Shown here in pieces: positions 55,242 through 62,039 of a stretch of 62,039 nt of DNA; positions within the stretch are counted from its first letter, which is position 1, and every line of letters begins with the position of its first letter. The DNA is from Brasilonema sp. UFV-L1. Its GTDB lineage: Bacteria; Cyanobacteriota; Cyanobacteriia; Cyanobacteriales; Nostocaceae. Below the pieces are notes generated by a model. That model ran no database searches, was not told the DNA's origin, and saw only the letters and a program-made list of their open reading frames with translations. The position numbers and the translations under genes were made by a program. The DNA is taken from NCBI RefSeq assembly GCF_012912105.1, contig NZ_QMEA01000023.1:1-62039 (forward strand). The letters run 5' to 3'.

Positions 55242-56060
55242 TCAACGTGAAGCTGTTCTGGCGTCTCTGAATCTTTGATAACGCGGTTGTCTCTCTTGCG
55301 GAGCCGCCATTAGTAAAACTTTTTCCAACAACCAAGGAGCAATGCGGTTACACCACACGGCTAAATGACTTTGCCATCCTACTAAGATTTCAGGTGAATC
55401 TCTTTGTAGTCCAGCAATAAGTGCCTGAGCCACTTTCTGGGGAGTCATCGGTACCACCCACCGAAACCACTGTAAATCTCGCACCATATCAGTGTCGGTC
55501 AGGGATGGTAACAAAGCTATGACTCGGATGTTGTGTGCGGCGAGTTCGCCGCGCAAGGCTTGAGTGAAGCCCACAATTGCAAACTTAGTGGCTGAATAAG
55601 TTGCCATTGTTGGTGCAGCGACTTTACCCATTAAGCTAGAAACGTTAACGATTGTTCCTGAGCCTTGTGTCACCATGCGTCGGGCAACTAAACGAGTCAT
55701 GGTGTACATTCCGATTAAATTAACGTTTATCTCTACCTGTACATTTGGCAGTCGAGACTTTAAGAAGGGTGTTTGGTGTGCAACTCCAGCACAGTTCACA
55801 AGTAGATCAATTGGCCCGTGATCTCGCCAAGCTTGGGCGATCGCAATATTGACTTCTACCACTTGCGACAAATCCAAAGGCAGGGTGACAGCTTCCACAC
55901 CAAGCATCTCTATTTCATGAGCGACTTGGGCTAACCAAGCACTGTCCCGTGCTACCAACAATAAGCGTTTGATTCCTTGCCTTGCTAATTCGATGGCGAT
56001 CGCCCGCCCAATACCACGTGAGGCTCCAGTAACAAGAGCCGTCTTTCCTTGAATATTCAT
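55242..56060 (-). CDS. Short-chain dehydrogenase/reductase
   Basis: This 272-residue classical SDR begins MNIQGKTALVTGASRGIGRA. It has LLVNCAGVAHQTPF near residues 86-99, the catalytic Ser in NVSSLMGKV and YSATK (YxxxK). A longer C-terminal extension with VVPMTPQKVAQALIAGLQRD and a hydrophobic WCNRIAPWLLEKVLLMAAP resembles SDRs that act on lipophilic substrates. The substrate is unknown. It is isolated, with a terminator on its 3' side. Confidence 0.9.
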   Translation of the reverse strand: MNIQGKTALVTGASRGIGRAIAIELARQGIKRLLLVARDSAWLAQVAHEIEMLGVEAVTLPLDLSQVVEVNIAIAQAWRDHGPIDLLVNCAGVAHQTPFLKSRLPNVQVEINVNLIGMYTMTRLVARRMVTQGSGTIVNVSSLMGKVAAPTMATYSATKFAIVGFTQALRGELAAHNIRVIALLPSLTDTDMVRDLQWFRWVVPMTPQKVAQALIAGLQRDSPEILVGWQSHLAVWCNRIAPWLLEKVLLMAAPQERQPRYQRFRDARTASR

Positions 56061-56685
56061 CGCTAAAACCTCCAGATTTGAAGTCTCACTGTGCTGACAC
56101 GCCAGTGCCGAGTAGAAAGATTGTGCAACCTATGACATCCTCAGCGTGGAGTGAGACGAAAGAGACTTGTGATTGGGGTATAAGTTGAATTAAACCCTTG
56201 GCAGTAAGAAATTTCTGAGAAAACTTGCTTGTCTTACCGCATTTTTGGAGAAAAACTTTGGATATGTCTTTAGTCAGATTTCAGTAAACCTTGAGTTGGA
56301 CTGGCAATACGTAGGAGTCAAGCGAATTAAGCAACCGTCTTAAGTTGTCCTTAGTGTAGTCAAACGAGCAACAAAGATATTTCTTAGCTATCTTGCGGGA
56401 AAATGGGTATAAAGCAGAGAAATATCTTTTGGACAATACTAGAATCAGTGAATCAGTGAAAAGCCAACATTGACGCGTAGCATGGATGGCACCTCTTTTT
56501 GATACTAAGTGTCTACCAGAACCAACTTTCTTTGCATACGCTAGCAAGGGGATCAACTATCTGCAACATTTATTAACAAAATTCCTTGACTTTTACGTAA
56601 CTTTACAAATCCCTCAGAAAAGACGAAGCAGCAACGGTGCTTTATTCTTGATTTTAGAAACTTCTGAATGAGGAGCGACAAGACT
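56061..56685. other. Intergenic region upstream of dhaK
   Basis: This 620-bp gap separates divergent SDR and dhaK genes. A 91-codon minus-strand frame at 56281-56556 has no recognisable domain and overlaps a similar plus-strand frame; neither is called. Promoters of both neighbours should lie here. Confidence 0.4.
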
Positions 56686-57759
56686 ATGAAAAAGCTTATT
56701 AATAAACCGGAAGACTTTATACATGAAATTCTGAAGGGTATGGCTGCGGCTCATCCCAATTTTATTAAAGTAAATTATGAACCTGCTTTTGTTTATCGAG
56801 CCGATGTACCTATACAAGGTAAAGTCGCAATTGTTTCAGGTGGTGGTAGCGGTCACGAACCAATGCACGCTGGGTTTGTAGGGATGGGAATGTTGGATGC
56901 TGCTTGTCCGGGAGAGGTTTTTACTTCTCCTACACCTGACCAAATGTTGTCAGCTGCAAAGAAAGTCGATGGTGGTGCTGGTATCCTTTATATCGTTAAG
57001 AATTATAGTGGCGATGTGATGAATTTTGAAATGGCAACGGAATTAGCCCGTAGTGAAGGTATCCAGGTATTAAGTATATTGATTGATGACGATGTGGCGG
57101 TGAAAGACAGCCTCTATACTCAGGGACGTCGTGGTGTAGGTACGACAGTGCTAGCAGAGAAAATTTGTGGTGCTGCGGCACAGCAAGGGTATAATTTACA
57201 GAAAACAGCAGATTTGTGTCGTTTTGTCAATAGAAATGGTCGGAGTATGGGGATAGCGCTGACTTCCTGTACGGTACCCGCCAGAGGAACGCCTACATTT
57301 GAATTGGGAAGCCAGGAAATAGAAATGGGTATTGGTATCCACGGTGAACCAGGACGGGAACGCATGAACCTGAAATCAGCTGATGAGATCACTGAAATAT
57401 TGGCGCTATCAATTATTGAGGATTCACCTTACACCCGGACAATGCGCGAGTGGGATGAAGAAAAAGGCGAATGGGTGGATGTAGAATTGACGAATCCGGT
57501 TTTTCAGCAAGGTGATAAAGTCTTAGCTTTTGTTAACAGTATGGGGGGTACTCCTATTTCTGAACTTTACATTGTTTACCGGAAATTAGCTGAAATCTGC
57601 GAAAAGAAGGGACTGCAAATAGTGCGAAACCTTATTGGTCCTTATGTTACTTCTTTGGATATGCAAGGTTGCTCGATAACACTGTTAAAGTTGGATGATG
57701 AGCTGATCCGGTTATGGGATGCACCTGTGAAAACACCAAGTCTGCTGTGGGGAGTGTGA
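56686..57759 (+). CDS. dhaK: Dihydroxyacetone kinase subunit DhaK
   Basis: This 357-residue substrate-binding subunit is started at the ATG at 56686 ([18 protein letters not shown]), with AGGAG 10 bp upstream; an upstream in-frame ATG at 56668 overlaps the ribosome site. Family features are [20 protein letters not shown] (near 50-69) and the conserved His that binds dihydroxyacetone covalently in [13 protein letters not shown]. It works with DhaL (3 bp downstream) to phosphorylate dihydroxyacetone. Neither DhaM/PTS nor glycerol genes are nearby, so the phosphoryl donor (ATP or PEP via PTS) is open. Confidence 0.95.
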   Translation: MKKLINKPEDFIHEILKGMAAAHPNFIKVNYEPAFVYRADVPIQGKVAIVSGGGSGHEPMHAGFVGMGMLDAACPGEVFTSPTPDQMLSAAKKVDGGAGILYIVKNYSGDVMNFEMATELARSEGIQVLSILIDDDVAVKDSLYTQGRRGVGTTVLAEKICGAAAQQGYNLQKTADLCRFVNRNGRSMGIALTSCTVPARGTPTFELGSQEIEMGIGIHGEPGRERMNLKSADEITEILALSIIEDSPYTRTMREWDEEKGEWVDVELTNPVFQQGDKVLAFVNSMGGTPISELYIVYRKLAEICEKKGLQIVRNLIGPYVTSLDMQGCSITLLKLDDELIRLWDAPVKTPSLLWGV

Positions 57760-57762
57760 GAT

Positions 57763-58410
57763 ATGGTGACAAAAGAGCAGATTTTGCAATGGTTGCAAAC
57801 ATTTGCAGCCCAGATAGAGCAGAATAAAGATTATTTAACACAATTAGATGCGGCGATTGGAGATGCTGACCACGGGATCAATATGGAACGTGGTTTCAAA
57901 AAGGCGATCGCTCAGTTATCAACTGTTGCCGATAAAGACATCGGTAGTATATTGAAAACAGTAAGCATGACCCTGATTTCTTCAGTTGGTGGTGCGAGTG
58001 GTCCTCTTTATGGGACTTTATTTCTACGAGCAAGTACAACTGTCGCTGGAAAGGAAGAACTCACCGCCGAGAATATGCTTGAAATGCTCAAAGCAGGATT
58101 AGATGGTGTTCTTGGGCGTGGTAAAGCAACTCAAGGCGACAAGACAATGATAGATGTCCTTTCTCCCGCAGTCATGGCTTTTCAACAAGCTGTAAGTGAT
58201 GGAAAAAGCACACTAGAAGCAATGCAACAAAGTGTTGCTGCAGCAGAACAGGGGGTGAAAGATACAACGCCAATGATTGCTAAAAAAGGGCGGGCTAGTT
58301 ATTTGGGAGAACGTAGTGTAGGACATCAAGATCCAGGGGCGACTTCATCTTATTTGATGTTGAAAAGTTTGTTAATAGTGCTAGAAAATTCTAGAGCGCC
58401 GGTACATTAG
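57763..58410 (+). CDS. dhaL: Dihydroxyacetone kinase subunit DhaL
   Basis: This 215-residue nucleotide-binding subunit has the metal/ADP motif AIGDADHGINMERGFKKA near residues 28-45. GGASGPLYGTLFLRAS (near 77-92), GKATQGDKTMIDVLSP and a C-terminal GERSVGHQDPGATSSYLML follow. It carries the ADP/ATP used on dihydroxyacetone bound to DhaK. It starts 3 bp after dhaK, so the two are translated together. Confidence 0.95.
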   Translation: MVTKEQILQWLQTFAAQIEQNKDYLTQLDAAIGDADHGINMERGFKKAIAQLSTVADKDIGSILKTVSMTLISSVGGASGPLYGTLFLRASTTVAGKEELTAENMLEMLKAGLDGVLGRGKATQGDKTMIDVLSPAVMAFQQAVSDGKSTLEAMQQSVAAAEQGVKDTTPMIAKKGRASYLGERSVGHQDPGATSSYLMLKSLLIVLENSRAPVH

Positions 58411-58433
58411 TCACGTATTTGGGTAAAAAACCC

Positions 58434-58543
58434 GGCGTTGCTGAATCCATGTATGAAAAAGATGTTGTGTGATTCCAAACCCTTGTAGAGACGTACCATG
58501 GTACGTCTCTACACTTGGATTCATACTTCAAATCAGCAACGCC
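58434..58543. repeat. Nested palindrome, MITE-like
   Basis: The outer arms GGCGTTGCTGA (58434-58444) and TCAGCAACGCC (58533-58543) are exact inverted repeats. In the centre 58484-58513 is a perfect 30-bp palindrome (core GGTACC-like: TACCATGGTA). GAATCCATGTATG and GGATTCATAC are partly complementary between them. It has no coding capacity. Confidence 0.65.
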
Positions 58544-58768
58544 AAAAACCCGGTTTGTTTGAGTTGAGATTACGAAAACTTGGTCTTTCCAACAAATAGA
58601 AACCGGGTTTTGGAATTACTGTACGATGCTCTAGGGGATAAAGCAAAATGCTAAGCAGCATTTTTCAACTTGTGTGACAAAGTGTGTTGATAAATAGCAT
58701 ACAGGATTTACAGTGTTGAAAGCAGAAAGCCCATCCCCTTTTAGGGGTGGGATGAATGCGATGCACCT

Positions 58769-58951
58769 TTAGGTGCAGTCTGCTCTAATCAATCTTTCTA
58801 AATATTCACTAACACTTATCCCTTTTTCTCTAGCTTTAATAACGGCATTAGACCATGCAGTGTTTGTTAACATAACACCGCGTTGCTTTTTGGTCTCTTC
58901 ATATAATACTGGCACATTTTTTATTCTTTTCTTGCCTCTTCCTGTTGACAT
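58769..58951 (-). CDS. Small ribbon-helix-helix-like protein beside tnpB
   Basis: The 60-residue protein begins MSTGRGKKRIKNVPVLYEET and continues KKQRGVMLTNTAWSNAVIKA then REKGISVSEYLERLI. A basic start and an ISVSEYLERLIR-type helix-turn-helix resemble small proteins often found beside cyanobacterial IS200/IS605 tnpB genes. The start used is the ATG at 58951; the frame extends to 59008. The stop lies in a TGCACC/GGTGCA hairpin. It is divergent from the tnpB start at 59011. DNA binding is inferred. Confidence 0.6.
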   Translation of the reverse strand: MSTGRGKKRIKNVPVLYEETKKQRGVMLTNTAWSNAVIKAREKGISVSEYLERLIRADCT

Positions 58952-59010
58952 TTTTAGAACATATAAGTAAACTTTTTTTAGTTTAAACAGCCTAAGGAGG
59001 TGAGTCAAGC

Positions 59011-59140
59011 GTGCTAGTTCTAGAGTATAAAGCTAAAGGAAACAAGATACAATACTTAGCAATTGAGGAGGCTATCAAAACGACTCAATTTGTCAGGAAT
59101 AAGTGTCTTAGGTATTGGATGGATGCCTCTAAATCCGTAA
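59011..59140 (+). pseudogene. N-terminal fragment of TnpB (IS200/IS605 family)
   Basis: The frame begins MLVLEYKAKGNKIQYLAIEE and AIKTTQFVRNKCLRYWMD, the standard TnpB opening. After about 43 codons the reading changes to sequence with no TnpB likeness, and the rest of the gene (RuvC-like catalytic part) is absent from the window. The break coincides with the start of group II intron sequence, so the insertion most likely disrupted tnpB. AGGAGG lies upstream. Confidence 0.7.
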
Positions 59141-59846
<706 letters not shown>

Positions 59847-60707
59847 GTGTTTAAAGCAGTTCAAGCAGGAAACAAGCGTAAGGCTATGTCTCTTCAACGG
59901 CTTATTCTGAAATCCACTGCGGCTAGATTACTGGCGATTCGTCAAGTATCACAGCTAAACGCTGGAAAGAAAACAGCAGGAATCGATGGTAAAAAGTCCC
60001 TTACTTTTAAGGAACGCTTTGAACTAGAGGAACTGCTGAAAGTGTCCAGTAACAATTGGAAACACCAGAAGTTACGCAGCGTGTTCATCCCTAAAAAAGA
60101 TGGAAGCAAACGGACGCTTAAAATCCCAACCATTGCGGATAGAGCCTGGCAATGCCTTGCAAAATTCGCAATAGAACCAGACTCGCGTTGCACTATTCCA
60201 TGAAAGGAGTTACGGGTTTAGACCAGGAAGGGCTGCACATGATGCACAAAAGTTGTTGTTCGCCAACCTAAATTCCAACGCAAATGGAATCAATAAGCGA
60301 GTCATAGAACTCGATATTGAAAAGTGCTGAGTCCCAAGGGGACACGCTGCGCGAACGACAGGATTTCTCACACCACAATAATGAATAACTTGACAGCCCC
60401 CAAAGGCATTAAGGATGGAATATTCCGCTGTTTAAAAGCAGGAATAAATCCAGAATTCCCAGAACAAGGAACTCCTCAAGGTGGTGTGGTAAGCCCGCTT
60501 TTAGCCAACATTGCACTAAACGGAATAGAAGAAATTCATCATTCAGTACGGTATGCCGATGATATGGTGATAATCTTAAAACCCCAAGACAATGCCGAAA
60601 AGATACTAGAAAAAATCAGTCACTTTCTAGCAGAAAGAGGGATGAAGATAAGTGAGAAGAAAACAAAGATAACCGCTACGACAGATGGTTTTGACTTCCT
60701 TGGCTGG
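59847..60707 (+). pseudogene. Reverse transcriptase/maturase of intron 1, broken
   Basis: Group II RT pieces are visible in order: SLQRLILKSTAARLLAIRQV, KKTAGIDGKKSL and IPTIADRAWQCLAKFAIEPD in one frame. Then YGFRPGRAAHDAQ and VIELDIEKC follow in a second frame, and finally EQGTPQGGVVSPLLANIALN, YADDM and TTDGFDFLGW in a third. A frameshift near 60185-60205 and a 27-nt insertion at 60329-60355 break it. The spacing between NIALNG and YADD is shorter than normal, so some residues are lost as well. The thumb/maturase and DNA-binding parts are cut off by intron 2. It cannot make a working enzyme. Confidence 0.8.
60329..60355. repeat. 27-nt GC-rich insertion inside the RT gene
   Basis: GAGTCCCAAGGGGACACG plus CTGCGCGAA separates GAAAAGTGCT from CGACAGGATTTCTCAC. 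Without it the frame would read EKC(F)DRISH, the normal RT sequence. The inserted words resemble small dispersed cyanobacterial repeats (CCCAAGGGGA, CTGCGCGAAC). Confidence 0.7.
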
Positions 60708-61285
60708 GTGCGACCCGTTCTAGCTCTGGGAAAGGCTAAAAGCCTTGAAATAGCTAGCCTAGAGGCAACTCTAGAGAACTATCTCAATCATGTAGGTTCA
60801 ATTCCTACCGATGTAATGACCGTTTGAAAGCATCTTGGATAGGTAAGCGACTGGTTCTCAAATGCCTAAAAGCTCCAAGAAATGGGGATAAGCAGATAGC
60901 CTAAAATCAGTGACACCCCTAGCAAAATCACTCATGTGTAGGTTACACGAACCTTGTCAAACTCTCGTTAGGAAAGGAAATACCAAATAAGGCTGAAAGG
61001 TATTATAACTCTGAAGCTAATTAGATTCCAATGCCGCTAATTAGGTCATTCAACAAGTAGGAGTCGGGAGAGTCAAGGACACTAAAAGTGATACGAAATG
61101 ATGAGATGGAACGAGGTAATCTCTGTAATGGCTTTTAAGAAGGTCGATTCTTAAGTAGTAACCAGCGCAAGCCTTACAGAAGACAGGATGGTTTCAGAAG
61201 CAAAAGCCAAGTTGTAATGACTCGGATACGCTGACAGAAACCCTGCTACTTGAAAGAAATAGTTTCAATTAGTAGATATAAAACG
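60708..61285 (+). ncRNA. Ribozyme 5' region of intron 2
   Basis: Hairpin-rich non-coding sequence follows the GTGCG boundary, with CTAGAGGCAACTCTAG near 60760 and CATGTAGGTTCAATTCCTACC near 60789. It runs to the second RT start. Detailed folding was not possible here. Confidence 0.55.
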
Positions 61286-61985
61286 ATGAACAAGGATAAA
61301 ACCAAGTATACGAACTGGACGGATTTAGAATGGCGCAAGCTAGAAAAAACTGTCTGGAAGCTACAAAAGAGAATATTTCGAGCCAAGCAAAAGGGAAATG
61401 TCAAACTGGTAAAACAGCTTCAGAAACTTTTGGTTAATAGCTTTGCCGCAAAATCACTTGCAGTGAGAAAAGTAACTCAAGATAATAGAGGCAGAAAAAC
61501 AGCAGGTATAGATGGAGTTAAAGCCATCCCACCTAATCGTAGACTTCAATTAGTGGAAGAACTTAAAATCTCCCACAAAGCTGCACCGTTGAGAAGGATA
61601 TATATTCCTAAACCAGGTACGGACGAGAAGCGTCCTCTAAGCATTCCCACAATCAAAGATAGAGCCATTCAAAAGTTAGTAAAAATGGCTTTAGAACCAG
61701 AATGGGAAGCGGTCTTTGAGCCAAATTCTTATGGGTTTCGACCAGGAAGAAAATGCCATGATGCCATTGAAGCAATATATACAAGCATCAATAAAAAACC
61801 CAAATGGGTACTTGATGCCGACATATCAAAATGCTTTGACAAAATTAACCATAACTATCTATTAGGAAAATTGGAGGACATTCCTAAAAGAATTAAGAAA
61901 CAAATCAAAGCATGGCTAAAAGCAGGCTATATGGAAGGACAGAATTTATTTCCATCCTCAGAAGGAACACCACAAGGTGGCGTAA
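61286..61985 (+). pseudogene. Reverse transcriptase/maturase of intron 2, interrupted
   Basis: The ATG at 61286 (MNKDKTKYTNWTDLEWRKLE) begins a group II RT with RVTQ-type start, GRKTAGIDGVKAIPP, IPTIKDRAIQKLVKMALEPE, FEPNSYGFRPGRKCHDAIEA, WVLDADISKCFDKINH and EGTPQGGV. Up to there it is intact. It then breaks after the V codon plus one base (61985), exactly where a third intron appears to start, and the YADD and later domains are not present before the window ends. It could still be active if the inner intron splices. Confidence 0.8.
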
Positions 61986-62039
61986 GTGTGCTACGAAGCA
62001 CTTAGTGGTATTGCTTACGGTCATTAGAAAATAGGAGGT
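61986..62039 (+). mobile_element. Possible group II intron 3, 5' end
   Basis: After GGCGTAA of the RT motif GTPQGGV the sequence continues GTGTGCTACGAAGCACTTAG. GTGTG fits the group II 5' consensus GTGYG, and the RT reading frame ends at once in SVLRST and a stop. Only 54 bases are in the window, so the identity is provisional. Confidence 0.55.

Larger units (their letters stand above)
60708..62039 (+). mobile_element. Group II intron 2, inserted in the RT gene of intron 1
   Basis: The 5' end is GTGCGACCCG, directly after the TGG codon of the conserved TTDGFDFLGW motif of the outer RT. GTGCG is the group II 5' consensus. A structured, non-coding stretch (60708-61285) precedes a second, distinct RT frame. 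The upstream frame reading through the junction (VRPVLALGKAKS...) has no RT likeness, which supports the boundary. Confidence 0.8.

Noticed and set aside
56281-56556. 91-codon frame upstream of dhaK
   Set aside because: No domain, no ribosome site, opposed by a similar random frame.
60789-60809. tRNA-like T-loop sequence GGTTCAATTCC
   Set aside because: Part of the intron 2 RNA; no acceptor stem or anticodon arm around it.

Overview
The window looks like chromosome of a filamentous, heterocyst-type cyanobacterium (Nostocales such as Scytonema, Tolypothrix, Calothrix or relatives). The reasons are a PsbQ (CyanoQ) lipoprotein, HemJ, AAA/CHASE2 and DUF928 proteins, a filamentous-haemagglutinin-type exoprotein, scattered GCGATCGC (HIP1) octamers, many short palindromic and heptameric repeats, and DnaA boxes of the TTTTCCACA type between dnaA and dnaN. 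The genus is an inference; no rRNA or other taxonomic marker is present.

Layout. (1) 1-2300: an AAA ATPase with an HTH-like start and a degenerate GGDEF end. (2) 2.5-24.1 kb: an exopolysaccharide locus, all on the minus strand. It holds an initiating phosphoglycosyltransferase, a WecG/TagA transferase, two GT2 and three GT4 transferases, a methyltransferase, an epimerase, a Gfo/Idh/MocA oxidoreductase, an acyltransferase, a Wzx-like flippase, a Wzy/ligase-like protein, a Wzc-like chain-length/tyrosine-kinase protein and a Tat-exported GH10 glycosidase. Together these make a plausible Wzx/Wzy pathway: initiate (20318-21784), extend, modify, flip (4327-5676), polymerise (14055-15326), and control length and export (16830-19052). 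The locus carries decay: a duplicated tail of the Wzc protein and a methyltransferase pseudogene. (3) 26-29.4 kb: an AAA-CHASE2 membrane protein facing a short DUF928-like protein. (4) 30-40.3 kb: housekeeping and stress genes (hemJ, alpha/beta hydrolase, ThiO-like oxidase, psbQ, nuclease-like protein, DCC thiol protein, AraC regulator, dps, pirin, SDR). (5) 40.4-43.5 kb: dnaN, probable oriC and dnaA. (6) 43.6-45.6 kb: Deg/HtrA protease and peptide deformylase. (7) 45.7-51.9 kb: five co-directional genes, four with divergent heavy-metal-associated-like domains that lack CxxC. One is a P1B-like ATPase without the CPC motif and one is a DUF5132-like small membrane protein. (8) 52-56 kb: a haemagglutinin-type exoprotein and an SDR. 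(9) 56.7-58.4 kb: dhaK-dhaL. (10) 58.4-62.0 kb: a mobile-element stack. A tnpB start is cut by group II intron sequence, whose reverse transcriptase gene is interrupted by a second group II intron, whose own reverse transcriptase gene appears to be interrupted by a third.

The two strongest leads are the HMA-like/CPC-less ATPase/DUF5132 cluster (45.7-51.9 kb), whose substrate cannot be predicted from the usual motifs, and the three-level nest of group II introns at the right edge. All assignments are by reading the sequence and family motifs; no database search was run.
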